Part shown: piece after piece, positions 1-8,572 of the stretch
Position numbering within the stretch: the stretch's first letter is position 1
Layout: each line of letters starts with the position of its first letter
Source: Variovorax sp. YR216
Lineage (GTDB): Bacteria; Pseudomonadota; Gammaproteobacteria; Burkholderiales; Burkholderiaceae_C
Reading direction: 5' to 3'
Length of the DNA stretch: 64,000 nucleotides
NCBI RefSeq assembly: GCF_900107745.1
Contig: NZ_FNRO01000016.1
Location: 99,328-163,327 of the forward strand
Notes under the pieces: model-generated
The model's input: only the letters and a program-made list of their open reading frames with translations
What the model was told of the DNA's origin: nothing
Databases searched by the model: none
Translations under genes and position numbers: made by a program

Positions 1-1947
1 CCCGTACCGTTGCATCTTGGCGTACAGCGTGCTCTTGGCGATTTGCAGCCGGCGTGCGGCCGAGGTGAGATTGCCGTCGCTGGCGCCGATGGCTCGCCGA
101 ATGAGGACTTCTTCCCCTTCTGCCATGCTGGACACCATATCGCCGGTGCCGCCAAGTACGGGCGTGGCGGCACCGAGGCATTCCAGGAACTCGGCAGGCA
201 GTTTGTCGCGCGTCAGGTTTGGGCCGTCGCACAGCAGCACCGCGCCCTCGATCAGGTTGCGAAGCTCGCGTACGTTGCCCGGCCATGCGTAGGCTTGCAG
301 GGCCCGCAGCGCATCGACGGCGATTTCCGTGGGGCCGGAGCCCTGTTCGCTGCGGAATCGCTCCAGGAAGAAGCGTGCGAGCAACTCGACATCTCCCGGT
401 CGCTCCCGCAGCGGCGGTATGCGAAGGCTGGTCACCGCGATCCGATAGAAGAGATCCATGCGGAAGCGGCCGGCCGCGATCTCCTGGCGCAAGTCGCGAT
501 GTGTCGCGGCGACCAGCCGGAAGCTCACGCGGCGCGGCGCGTTCTCTCCAAGCCGATAGATCTCGCCCTGTTCGAGCACGCGAAGGAGATTGGGCTGCAT
601 GTCCAGTGGCATCTCGCCGATCTCGTCGAGAAACAGGGTGCCCCCGTTGGCGGCCTCGATCTTGCCGATCATCCCGCCCTTGCGGGCGCCGGTGAACGCG
701 CCGTCGGCATAACCGAACAACTCGCTGGCCAGCAGTTCGCGTGAGAGTCCTCCGCAGTTGAGTGCAACGTACGGTCCGCCGCTGCCGCCGTGGATGCCGC
801 GGGCGAACACTTCCTTCCCCACGCCAGTTTCCCCGAGCAGCAGCACCGGCGTGCGGGTCCGCGCGAGTTGACGGGCCTTTGCAATCGCATCGCGCAGGCC
901 TCGATCGTCCGTGACAATGCCGGCGAAGCTGTCGGAATCGCCGCCCGTGCGGGTTGCCGACGCGGGCGCGATGCGATGGCCCACTGCCTGCCGCCGCGGG
1001 ACGATCAGCAGCGTACCGAGGTGTTCGCCCTTGACCACCAGAGGCTCCAGCCACTCCGTTTGGACCCACGGCGGAAGCATGCCTTGCGCAGGTCGGCCCA
1101 GGCGTCCGGCCGCGAACTCCGGCATGCGCCGGCCGCTCGCGAGATCGATGCCGCCACCGGCCGCGTCGATCGCCAATGCCGCATGCTCGTTTGCCTTGAT
1201 CGGATTGCCGCGCCGGTCGAACAGCACCACGCCGTCGTTGCAGGTCAGTCTCCCCATCGCGTGTTCGAGCAAGCGATAACGGCGCTCCATTTCGCTCGCC
1301 GCCAAACGGGTTTCGATGCGGCTGGCTGCCGTGACGACCAGTGCGAGCGTATGCCGGTTGTAGGTCTGAGACAGGCCGGATACATCCAGCACGCCGACAA
1401 CCTCGCCGTCGAGTGGATGGCGCAGCACGGTTGCCGAGCAGGTCCAACGCTTGATGCCCTCGCAGAAGTGCTCGGCGCTGTGGATCTGCACCGGCTGCCC
1501 GACGGCGAGCGCGGTGCCGATCGCGTTGGTGCCGCAGATGCCCTCGGACCAGGTGACGCCGGGCATCAGGTGAATGGTCTCGGCCGAGTCGATCGCGGGC
1601 ATGTCGCCCTCGGTACTGAGAATTGTGCAGCGCGTATCGGCCAAAGCCATCAGCGTGCCAGTTTCAGCAAGGAAGTCGCGTGCGCAGGCCATGACGGGTG
1701 CGCTCGCTTCGAGCAGCTCGCGTTGGCGTTCGCGAAGCAGGTAGAGATCGCCATCGGACAGCGGTAGCGGACCGCTGCGGGCACGAGGGTCGACCTGCGC
1801 CTCGAGGCAACGCTGCCATGAGGCGTCCACCAGGGTACGCAGCGCCTCGGCGGGTCGCTCGTCGCCGGTCAGGAATGAGGCCCATGCTGCCATCACCGTG
1901 GCCTCGTCGCGCGGGTTCGAGAACAAATCCTGGCCGCTGGACGTCAT
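1..1947 (-). CDS. acxR: Sigma-54-dependent activator of acetone carboxylase genes (AcxR/AcoR type), 3' end off window
   Basis: Translating the minus strand from the ATG at 1947 gives 649 open codons that run off the left edge, so the C-terminus is missing by only a little. A GAF-type sensor region lies at about residues 70-200. The AAA+ domain has Walker A GETGVGKE near residue 370, the sigma-54 contact motif GAFTGA near 416 and Walker B LFLDEIGEMP just after. A Fis-type HTH (NLTSAARRLQIAKSTLYAKM) begins near 628. Proteins of this build drive sigma-54 promoters using ATP. The position directly downstream of acxABC on the same strand supports AcxR. The exact effector (acetone or a derivative) is inferred. 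Long open frames on the opposite strand here are antisense shadows of a GC-rich gene. Confidence 0.9.
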   Translation of the reverse strand, partial: MTSSGQDLFSNPRDEATVMAAWASFLTGDERPAEALRTLVDASWQRCLEAQVDPRARSGPLPLSDGDLYLLRERQRELLEASAPVMACARDFLAETGTLMALADTRCTILSTEGDMPAIDSAETIHLMPGVTWSEGICGTNAIGTALAVGQPVQIHSAEHFCEGIKRWTCSATVLRHPLDGEVVGVLDVSGLSQTYNRHTLALVVTAASRIETRLAASEMERRYRLLEHAMGRLTCNDGVVLFDRRGNPIKANEHAALAIDAAGGGIDLASGRRMPEFAAGRLGRPAQGMLPPWVQTEWLEPLVVKGEHLGTLLIVPRRQAVGHRIAPASATRTGGDSDSFAGIVTDDRGLRDAIAKARQLARTRTPVLLLGETGVGKEVFARGIHGGSGGPYVALNCGGLSRELLASELFGYADGAFTGARKGGMIGKIEAANGGTLFLDEIGEMPLDMQPNLLRVLEQGEIYRLGENAPRRVSFRLVAATHRDLRQEIAAGRFRMDLFYRIAVTSLRIPPLRERPGDVELLARFFLERFRSEQGSGPTEIAVDALRALQAYAWPGNVRELRNLIEGAVLLCDGPNLTRDKLPAEFLECLGAATPVLGGTGDMVSSMAEGEEVLIRRAIGASDGNLTSAARRLQIAKSTLYAKMQRYG

Positions 1948-1998
1948 GCTGGTCTCCAATGGCCGTGTGACCCGGCCTGTGCTCATCATCATAGAGCA

Positions 1999-2021
1999 GG
2001 GGCGGCGCCATGCACCGCCCC
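1999..2021 (-). terminator. GC-rich hairpin between acxC and acxR
   Basis: A 7-bp perfect inverted repeat GGGGCGG/CCGCCCC with a 9-nt loop lies in the 93-bp gap between the acxC stop and the acxR start. No T-run follows, so it is not a canonical intrinsic terminator. It may act as an attenuator that lowers acxR expression relative to acxABC, or stabilise the 3' end of the acxABC message. Confidence 0.4.
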
Positions 2022-2040
2022 GTGACTCAGCGCCGCAGCT

Positions 2041-2547
2041 TCAGTTCGCGCGTGCCGGAAGCGGCAGCTTCACCCAATCCTTGTAGAAAGCCTCGATGTC
2101 CGGCTCGAAGTCGTGGATCACCGGGTACCAGGGCGTCGGGGCCTCGACGTCATGCATGGCCCCGCAGGTCGGGCAGTAGTACTCGCGATAGACCTGCCAC
2201 TGGGTATCCGGTGCCATCAGCTTGGGATACACCTCGGTCATCGCCTCCTCGGTGTCGCGCACGTAGATGCTGGCGTGCAGCTTCCAGTTGTCGCGGTAGT
2301 CGCAGAAGACGTGGCCGCAATCGCACTGCGTCACCCATTGCAAGGTACTGGCCGATTGCACGATATAGAGGTGCGGGCCGAGCGGCAGGATGATGCGGTC
2401 CTTGAAGCCGACCCGGGCTTGCAAGGCGGCGAGGTACTGCTCGAAGCGGCCGTGGTCCTTGGGCATGGAGAGCATGCGGAAGGTGGTTTCCCAGTCGAGG
2501 GAACCGTCGACCAGATGCGCGACCTGTTCGTTGGTGTAGTTGGACAT
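2041..2547 (-). CDS. acxC: Acetone carboxylase gamma subunit
   Basis: This encodes a 168-aa protein with the gamma-subunit layout of the (alpha beta gamma)2 acetone carboxylase, which makes acetoacetate from acetone and bicarbonate using ATP in the cytoplasm. Two cysteine pairs are visible, CDCGHVFC near residue 76 and CPTCG near 132, consistent with the metal-binding cysteines of this subunit. The ATG at 2547 is preceded by AAGGAGT. An open frame continues upstream inside acxB, but that part is shadow sequence. The gene lies 23 nt downstream of acxB, and the A-B-C order is that of known acx operons. Confidence 0.93.
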   Translation of the reverse strand: MSNYTNEQVAHLVDGSLDWETTFRMLSMPKDHGRFEQYLAALQARVGFKDRIILPLGPHLYIVQSASTLQWVTQCDCGHVFCDYRDNWKLHASIYVRDTEEAMTEVYPKLMAPDTQWQVYREYYCPTCGAMHDVEAPTPWYPVIHDFEPDIEAFYKDWVKLPLPARAN

Positions 2548-2570
2548 TTCGTGACTCCTTGATGGCGTGA

Positions 2571-4895
2571 TTACTCTTCGACCTGAACGACGGTCTTGAC
2601 GTCGGGCAGCAGCGACAGGTCCATGCGGTGCTTGGCGCCGTAGGACGGCACGCCCAGTTCCTCTTCGAGCAGCTTCCAGTCGTCCGGCAGGCTCCAGAAG
2701 TCCTTGAACTGCCGCGTGAACTTCTCGGACAGCGCGAAGCTGGTGGCGAACATGTGCTGGACCTGGGTCGAGGCATGCTTGTTGAGGATGCGCTCGCGCT
2801 CTTCCTTCATCCATTCACGGGTAGGAACCGAGCGGGCCAGACGTTCCTTGCGGATTTCGGCGCGACGCGCCTGCGTCTTGGCCGCGTCCACGGTGTACAC
2901 CCCTTGGGCGTCCTGCGTGAAGACGGCGCCGTACACCTTCTGCGCATATTCCGGCAGCAGGAATTTCTGGTTGAGGTCCGCCTCGATGGCCTTCGGCTCG
3001 CGGTCGATCGGATCACCAAACCCCGGGCCACCACGCAAGTAGTTCAAGTACAGGTCGTGGTTGGCATAGCAGTCTTCGGTGGTGATGCACTGCTTGTCCC
3101 GCTTGACCTCGGCCGTCGCGTTGAGGTGGTTCTCGTAGTCCGGACGGCTCGGATCGAGGTCGCCGCCCAGCGGAAGGGAGTCGCCTTGCGCAATGCGCTT
3201 GTCAAGCCCGGTGCTGTGCGCTTCGAAGCGATAGCCTGTGGCCGAGGGGTAGCCGCCCATCATTCCCCAGTCGCTGTTCATGAAGCCATTGCCCATGAAG
3301 AACATGGTCCAGTCCTGGGCGTTCCAGACCATGCGCAGCGTCTCGAAGCCGCAGCCCCCGCGGTACTTGCCGTAGCCGCCCGAATTGGCCTTGACGTTGC
3401 GACCCAGGTAGAGCAGCGGCTCGGCCATTTCCCAGATCTCGATGTCCCCCATGTCGCCTTCGGGGTTCCAGATGGCCGCCGCATGGTTGAGACCATCCTT
3501 GACCGCGCAGGCACCCGTACCGCACGAGCTTGCCTCGAAGCTGTTCACCGCATGGATCTCGCCGTCCTGGTTGATGCCGCCGCCCTGCAGCCAGTTCGAG
3601 GTGTTGGCATTGCCGGCGTTGACCTCTTCCAGGTAGCCCCGGCTGAAATAGGACTGGCCCAGGCCCCGCCAGAGCGCCGCCCAGCCGGAGACCAGGAAGT
3701 GCCAGGCATAGGCGTGGCCCGTGCGGCGGTCGTCCGGATTGCACCAGGTGCCCTTGGGCAGGCGGAATTCGGTCGCGAAGTAGGCGCCGTCGTTGATGCG
3801 CTGGGTCGGCACGAGGGTCTGGCACATCATGACCCAGATGCCCGACGTGAAGGCCACCTGGTGGGCGTTGAAGGTATGCCATCCCCAGCGGCTCGCGCCT
3901 TCGAAGTCGAGGCGCCACTTGCCGTCGGGCCTGATCGTCATCTCGACCGGCGAGTGCATGATCGAGTCGAGCTTGGCGAAGGCGTTGGAGACCTGCACGT
4001 CCTCGTGCTTGTAGGGCACGTCGACGAAGGAGACCTTGCGGTACTTGCCGGGCAAGGTCATCGCCTTGATCCGGCTCTGCAGGCCGCGGCGACCCTCCTC
4101 GATGACCTCGTAGGCGAACTTCTCGTAGGCCTCGATGCCGTCGGCCCGGATCACTTCCTCGACGAGGTCGCGGATCATGTGGCAACCGGCGATCCGGGTC
4201 CGCTCGTCGAGGATCCAGTACTTCGGAGTGCGCACCGAGCGCTGCGACTCGTGCAGCCAGTCGCGCAACGGCTCGTCGTTCACGCCGGTCTTGCGGCAGG
4301 TGATCATGTAGCCGTCGCCGAAGCGCTGCGTCTGACCTGTGGACATCGAGCCCGGCGTCACCGAGCCGGTGTCGATGACGTGCGTGACGCCGCCGACCCA
4401 GCCGATCAGCCTGTCTTCCCAGAAGATCGGCACGATGGTGGCGATGTCGCAGGGGTGGACGTTGCCGATCGAGCAGTCGTTGTTGGTGAACATGTCACCG
4501 GGATTGATGCCGGGGTTGGCCTCCCAGTTGTTCTCGATCATGTACTTGATCGCCGCCCCCATCGTGCCCACGTGGATGATGATGCCGGTCGAGGTCAGCA
4601 CGCAGTCGCCCACGGCGTTGTAGAGCGTGAAGCAGAGTTCGCCTTCCTGCTCGACGATGGGGCTCGCGGCGATCTTCTTGGCAGTCTCGCGGGCATGGAC
4701 CAGGCCGCCGCGAAGCTTGGAGAACAGCTTCTCGTAGCCGATCGGATCGCTGTCGCGGAATTCAAGCTTCCTGAGGCCGTTGTAGTGGCCGGTGGACTGG
4801 GTGCGCTCGATGATGCCGTCGCGGCACTCCTTCAGGGTCTGGCCGTTCTTCAGCAGATCGGCAAAGCCGATTTCCTTGTTGCTCATCATGTTCAT
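2571..4895 (-). CDS. acxB: Acetone carboxylase alpha subunit (hydantoinase B/oxoprolinase family)
   Basis: The product is 774 aa, the size expected for AcxB, and belongs to the HyuB/acetone carboxylase alpha family. Family features include the MFTNNDCSIGNVHPCDIA segment near residues 120-140 and the GGYGKYRGGCGFE segment in the second half. The chosen start is the ATG at 4895 (MNMMSNKEIG), with GGAGACC just upstream, rather than the much longer open frame that runs back into acxA. The gene sits 11 nt behind acxA, so the three subunits are almost certainly co-transcribed. The alpha subunit holds part of the carboxylation site with its metal. Assignment is by recognised family sequence. Confidence 0.94.
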   Translation of the reverse strand: MNMMSNKEIGFADLLKNGQTLKECRDGIIERTQSTGHYNGLRKLEFRDSDPIGYEKLFSKLRGGLVHARETAKKIAASPIVEQEGELCFTLYNAVGDCVLTSTGIIIHVGTMGAAIKYMIENNWEANPGINPGDMFTNNDCSIGNVHPCDIATIVPIFWEDRLIGWVGGVTHVIDTGSVTPGSMSTGQTQRFGDGYMITCRKTGVNDEPLRDWLHESQRSVRTPKYWILDERTRIAGCHMIRDLVEEVIRADGIEAYEKFAYEVIEEGRRGLQSRIKAMTLPGKYRKVSFVDVPYKHEDVQVSNAFAKLDSIMHSPVEMTIRPDGKWRLDFEGASRWGWHTFNAHQVAFTSGIWVMMCQTLVPTQRINDGAYFATEFRLPKGTWCNPDDRRTGHAYAWHFLVSGWAALWRGLGQSYFSRGYLEEVNAGNANTSNWLQGGGINQDGEIHAVNSFEASSCGTGACAVKDGLNHAAAIWNPEGDMGDIEIWEMAEPLLYLGRNVKANSGGYGKYRGGCGFETLRMVWNAQDWTMFFMGNGFMNSDWGMMGGYPSATGYRFEAHSTGLDKRIAQGDSLPLGGDLDPSRPDYENHLNATAEVKRDKQCITTEDCYANHDLYLNYLRGGPGFGDPIDREPKAIEADLNQKFLLPEYAQKVYGAVFTQDAQGVYTVDAAKTQARRAEIRKERLARSVPTREWMKEERERILNKHASTQVQHMFATSFALSEKFTRQFKDFWSLPDDWKLLEEELGVPSYGAKHRMDLSLLPDVKTVVQVEE

Positions 4896-4906
4896 GGCGG
4901 GTCTCC

Positions 4907-7051
4907 TTAATTGACTTCCTTGAGGTGGAACAGGCGGTGCTTGTCGACCGTCGTCTCGAAACCATCCGGCACGACGAAGGTGGTGGCGTCGGATTCGATG
5001 ATGGCGGGGCCCACGATGTGGTTTCCTGCCTTGAGCGCTTCCATCTTCCAGAGCGCGGCATCCACCCACTTCTTGTGGCGATAGAAGGGGCGGGTGCCGA
5101 GATAGGCCTCCTGGGGCGGCGTCGGACCGCCGACGGGGTCTTCCGGCAGCACCGGCTTCTGTGTGACGACCATGCCGCGCAGGATGGCGCCGGTGATCGA
5201 GAAGCCCAGTTCCGGCGAGCGGGCGGAGCTCGCATAGACGCGGCCGTAGGTGGTCTCGAAGGCATCCGCGATCCGGTCCCAGTCGGCGGCGGAGGCGGCA
5301 CTCGTCACCGGCGAAACGATCTCCAGATCGTTGAGCTGGCCCATGTACTGCATCTTGTAGCCGGGGATCAGGATGACGTCCTGCGGCTTGTAGCCGTTGA
5401 GGACGAACTCCTCGATGACCTTGACGGCCAGCTCGGACCAAGCCGACTGCAGGGTCCTGCAGGCGGCTTCCTTGTCCGCATCGGGTGCGTGCTGGGCAAC
5501 GCCGAGGTCCACCGACTTGTCGTAGCGGTACTCGAAGTCGGCGCAGGCGCAGCCAAAGGCCGAGAAGCCTGCGGCCCAGGCGGGTACGACGACATCCTTG
5601 AAGCCGACGCCCTCGGTGTAGCCGTAGGTGTGCACCGGACCCGCGCCGCCGTACGAGAAGCAGGTGAACTCGGCCGGGTTGTAGCCCTTGGCGCTGATGT
5701 TGGCGCGCAGGTACTCGGACAGGGTGAGGTCGAGCAACTCGATGACCCCGGCGGCGGCATCCTCCACCGACAGGCCGAGCGGATCGGCGATCTGCGCCTT
5801 GATGTGCTGGCGGGCGCGCTCGACGTCGAGCTTGATGGCTCCGCCCAGGAAGTTGTCCGGGTTGAGGTAGCCGAGCACCACGTGGCAGTCGGAGACCGAG
5901 ACCGTATCGAGGCCGCTTTCCGGCCAGCAGGTGCCCACGCGATAGCCGGCCGAGTCCGGGCCGAGCTTGATCGACTTGCTGTAGGGATCGAGGCGCACGA
6001 AGCTGCCGGCGCCGGCGCCGACCGAATCCATGGCGACGAGCGGCAGGGAGAGCACCAGGCGCGCCATGTCCGGGTCGGACTTGATCGCGAAATTGCCCTT
6101 CGTGATCAGCGCCACGTCGAAGCTGGTGCCGCCGATGTCGGAACAGGCGACGTTCTCGTCGCCGAGGGCTTCGCCCAGCAGCCTGGAGCCGATGACGCCG
6201 CCGATCGGGCCCGAGACGATGGTGCGGGCCAGCTCCTTCGCCTTCCAGCTGATGGTGCCGCCGTGGGTGGCCATGACGCGCAGGTCGAACTTGGCGCCGT
6301 GCTTCTTGAGACGGTCGCTGACCTTCTTCAGCGTCTGGCGCGAGGGTTCGGCGCCGTAAGCCTCCAGGATGGTGGTGTTCATCCGGTGGCTTTCCTTGCG
6401 CGACGGGTAGTAGTCGACGGACGCGAAGACCGGGATGTCGACCTTGAGCCGCTTGAGTTCCTCGCGCACGATGTCGCGGGCACGCAGCTCGCTGGCTTCA
6501 TTCTTGTGGGACTGCAGCAGGCAGATGACGATGGCCTGCGAGCCGGCGTCGACCAGCTCGCGCGTGGCCCGGCGGACCTCGTCTTCGCGCAGGGGAATGA
6601 CCACCTTGCCCTGCACGTCCGTGCGTTCGGTGACGCCGCGTGTGCGCGAGACGGGCACCAGCGGCTCGTCGTAGCGATGGGTGTTGAGGTGGATGCGGTC
6701 TTCCAGCGCGTAGCCGAGATAGCTCTGCAGGGCCCGCCCCATGGCGTGGATCTGCTCGAAGCCCCGATTGCAGATGAGGCCGACGTCGAGCCCCTTGCGC
6801 ATCAGGATGCGGTTGAGCATGGCCGTGCCGGAATAGACGCAGGTCACAAGTTCCGGATAGACGTCATCGACGTCCCTGTTCCAGTGGGCGAGGGCGTCCC
6901 GCGACGAGTTGTAGATCGCCAGCGATTCGTCGCCCGGATTGCTCTGCGCCTTGCCGACGACGAAGCGGCCGTCGGAGCGGACGAAAAAGGTGTCGGTCAT
7001 CGTGCCGCCGGCATCGATGCCCATCACCTGCACCTGTGATTGCACTTCCAT
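4907..7051 (-). CDS. acxA: Acetone carboxylase beta subunit (hydantoinase A family)
   Basis: The product is 714 aa with the N-terminal actin-like ATPase signature GIDAGGTMTDTFF at residues 9-21, and the HyuA-type motifs ACSDIGGTSFDV near residue 310 and FSYGGAGPVHTYGY near 470. This subunit carries the nucleotide-using site that phosphorylates acetone and bicarbonate. The ATG at 7051 (MEVQSQVQV) follows CAGGAGACCCACCC; an in-frame extension to 7117 lacks such a site. It is the first gene of the acxABC unit and has a candidate sigma-54 promoter about 60 bp upstream, fitting control by the adjacent AcxR. Confidence 0.94.
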   Translation of the reverse strand: MEVQSQVQVMGIDAGGTMTDTFFVRSDGRFVVGKAQSNPGDESLAIYNSSRDALAHWNRDVDDVYPELVTCVYSGTAMLNRILMRKGLDVGLICNRGFEQIHAMGRALQSYLGYALEDRIHLNTHRYDEPLVPVSRTRGVTERTDVQGKVVIPLREDEVRRATRELVDAGSQAIVICLLQSHKNEASELRARDIVREELKRLKVDIPVFASVDYYPSRKESHRMNTTILEAYGAEPSRQTLKKVSDRLKKHGAKFDLRVMATHGGTISWKAKELARTIVSGPIGGVIGSRLLGEALGDENVACSDIGGTSFDVALITKGNFAIKSDPDMARLVLSLPLVAMDSVGAGAGSFVRLDPYSKSIKLGPDSAGYRVGTCWPESGLDTVSVSDCHVVLGYLNPDNFLGGAIKLDVERARQHIKAQIADPLGLSVEDAAAGVIELLDLTLSEYLRANISAKGYNPAEFTCFSYGGAGPVHTYGYTEGVGFKDVVVPAWAAGFSAFGCACADFEYRYDKSVDLGVAQHAPDADKEAACRTLQSAWSELAVKVIEEFVLNGYKPQDVILIPGYKMQYMGQLNDLEIVSPVTSAASAADWDRIADAFETTYGRVYASSARSPELGFSITGAILRGMVVTQKPVLPEDPVGGPTPPQEAYLGTRPFYRHKKWVDAALWKMEALKAGNHIVGPAIIESDATTFVVPDGFETTVDKHRLFHLKEVN

Positions 7052-7111
7052 GGGTGGGTCTCCTGAAGCAAATGGATCGGATGAGCGAGCAGTGCGCTCG
7101 CGTCTTCCTTT

Positions 7112-7128
7112 CCGCATCGGCCATGCCA
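7112..7128 (-). promoter_or_regulatory. Candidate sigma-54 (-24/-12) promoter of acxABC
   Basis: Read on the minus strand the site is TGGCATGGCCGATGCGG. It keeps the invariant GG and GC dinucleotides with exactly 10 bp between them and matches TGGCAC-N5-TTGCW at most positions (T for C at the sixth base, A for T before TGC). The predicted transcription start is about 50 nt before the acxA ATG. A sigma-54 activator gene in the same cluster makes this placement meaningful. Confidence 0.6.
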
Positions 7129-7240
7129 GTGGGAGGCCAGCACCTTGCCGACCGATGCAAGTGCTTGATTTACAAGGAGGTGCCTCGGGTTTACGAGGGT
7201 GCCGTGCGCGTTTTGATCACAGACTCACGACCGTTCGATT

Positions 7241-7258
7241 TCCGGTCGGACGACCGGA
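7241..7258. promoter_or_regulatory. 18-bp palindrome, candidate AcxR upstream activating site
   Basis: The perfect inverted repeat TCCGGTCG-GA-CGACCGGA lies about 115 bp upstream of the -24 element. That is the usual enhancer distance for a Fis-type sigma-54 activator. I found no second exact copy nearby. Assignment as the AcxR site is inference. Confidence 0.5.
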
Positions 7259-7379
7259 TTTCGGACGCTCGCGAGAGGGCGCGTATCCGTGTGCGCCCCC
7301 GTACGCGAGCTGGCATGAGCTATGCGGGGTAGTGCTCGAGCGGTGGCGCAGGCCGCCGCAGCTTCAGAAGGAGCAAGCC

Positions 7380-7589
7380 ATGAGCACGGAGACAATCCAT
7401 CGAGCCGGTTTCGAGTTGCGTTACCAGTCCTTATTCAATCCGGGACGCGCCCTTGCTTTTCCATGCGACGCGGACGGAAGGGTCGACATGGATGCGCTCG
7501 GCAAGGCCGCTTTCAACAACTACCTCTACGCGCGCGCATTTGTGGGCCGGGAGTTCCACGCGCCTTCTGTGCGACGTGTGCAACATTGA
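7380..7589 (+). CDS. Small conserved protein of unknown function
   Basis: The product is a 69-aa protein starting MSTETIHRAGFELRYQSLF at 7380, preceded by the strong ribosome site AGAAGGAG. An open frame extends upstream but only into the divergent acx promoter region. I recall similar 65-80 aa hypothetical proteins (FELRYQSLFNxGRALAFPCD, ending near VGREF) in beta-proteobacteria, but no function is known to me. It has no signal peptide and no obvious motif. It is transcribed away from acxA, so the 330-bp gap between them carries two divergent promoters. It may mark the last backbone gene before the accessory island. Confidence 0.7.
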   Translation: MSTETIHRAGFELRYQSLFNPGRALAFPCDADGRVDMDALGKAAFNNYLYARAFVGREFHAPSVRRVQH

Positions 7590-7826
7590 CCTGAGGCAGG
7601 TATGGGCGAGAAGCCGCGATGGACCGCTGACAAGCGCTTCGATTCGGTCGGCTTCGCCTTGGCGCTATGCGAGGGCGTGGACGAAGGAGTAGGCGTCGGT
7701 GCGCTGCAGGAGTGTGGCCGAGGCGATCGCTGAGCACGGCGCATATCCGTGGCCTGGAGGAGGGCGCGGTCTGGCTTGCCCTTAGGAATTTGTCGCAGCG
7801 CTGCCCGCAGCAACTGCGATGTGTAT
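7590..7826. other. Short gene-poor stretch at the island edge
   Basis: I see no convincing gene here. A 40-codon open frame from the ATG near 7602 (MGEKPRWTADKRFDS) is too short to assign. Composition stays GC-rich. The stretch separates the chromosomal-looking acx region from the toxin-antitoxin and recombinase genes and may contain an old insertion boundary. Confidence 0.3.
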
Positions 7827-8138
7827 TCAGTGGTAGTCGTCTTCTCTTTGGTGCCGGATCGCTGAAACCACAACTTCCCGATCGCTCACGATATGAAACA
7901 GGGCGACGTATCCCGCTGCACCGAATGGAATGACGAGTTCGCGTTCGAGCCGGTCATCGGCAGCAATGCGACAAGTGAACGGGTTGCTCTCAAGGATGCC
8001 GAACTCTCTTCGGATGGCCGCCAGCGCGCGAACTGGCAAGTCCAGGTCCCCGCGCTCGAGCGCCATGTCAATGAGGAAGCTCTCGAGTCGCTGCAGATCC
8101 TCGATTGCTTCGTAGGTCAGGCTGACCGTGTAGGTCAC
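7827..8138 (-). CDS. Type II toxin, RelE/ParE superfamily
   Basis: The 103-aa basic protein has the RelE/ParE fold pattern: an N-terminal strand and helix (MTYTVSLTYEAIEDLQRLES), two following helices, and a C-terminal strand block ending YVALFHIVSDREVVVSAIRH, the usual end of ParE-like toxins. It is encoded downstream of, and overlaps by 4 nt, a ribbon-helix-helix type antitoxin gene, so translation is coupled. Target (ribosome or gyrase) cannot be decided from sequence. It probably stabilises the flanking mobile region. Confidence 0.8.
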   Translation of the reverse strand: MTYTVSLTYEAIEDLQRLESFLIDMALERGDLDLPVRALAAIRREFGILESNPFTCRIAADDRLERELVIPFGAAGYVALFHIVSDREVVVSAIRHQREDDYH

Positions 8139-8434
8139 GGCTGGCGCTTGGAAGCGCGAGTTCGTTGTCGCTCAACAGCAAGCTGCGCATCGAGTCGTTC
8201 CTGCATCGCTCCAAGCACTTCCGTCGCGGCAAAGTACTGCCCAGTCTCGCGTGCACGCGCCAACGACGCACGGCCTCGAGCAATGAATTCCTGTTGGGCC
8301 CGCCGGCGCTGGGCGGCTTGGACAGCCGCTTGCTCGACGAATTGCGAAAGCGTTTCCCCTTCGTGCAGGACACTTTCTATCTGATTTCGCACGGATGGCG
8401 TCACCCGCACTGGGGGCAATTGAGCGCTTTTCAT
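8135..8434 (-). CDS. Antitoxin of the RelE/ParE-type pair
   Basis: The 99-aa product starts MKSAQLPPVRVTPSVRNQIE at 8434. The strand-helix-helix start, with a short basic strand then VRNQIESVL and LSQFVEQA, fits a ribbon-helix-helix DNA-binding antitoxin, and the C-terminal charged helix would bind the toxin. An upstream in-frame start at 8452 (MHYNVL) is possible but has no better ribosome site. Its stop overlaps the toxin start in an ATGA arrangement. Such antitoxins normally repress their own promoter. Confidence 0.78.
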   Translation of the reverse strand: MKSAQLPPVRVTPSVRNQIESVLHEGETLSQFVEQAAVQAAQRRRAQQEFIARGRASLARARETGQYFAATEVLGAMQERLDAQLAVERQRTRASKRQP

Positions 8435-8572
8435 GAGCACATTGTAGTGCATTTGCTATGCAGTAGCGAACTGGAGCTACGCGACGGATATGCTGCCTTG
8501 CGCCTTCGTATTCCGCCGCGGAGGTGGAGTGGGCGTCCGGCCCACTTGTTTTGCGCCTGCCCGGCGTGTCGC

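Noticed and set aside
790..1767. Long plus-strand open frame opposite acxR
   Set aside because: It is antisense to a clear sigma-54 activator and has no family signature; GC-rich genes commonly give such frames.
2628..4910. 760-codon plus-strand open frame opposite acxB
   Set aside because: The minus strand encodes a complete acetone carboxylase alpha subunit; the opposite frame is its shadow.
4925..7039. 704-codon plus-strand open frame opposite acxA
   Set aside because: Shadow of the beta subunit gene; composition is Val/Asp/Gly-rich without motifs.
7155..7192. AGGCACCTCCTTGTA as sigma-54 promoter of acxA
   Set aside because: GG and the -12 dinucleotide are not 10 bp apart and the -12 GC is missing; the site at 7112-7128 fits better.
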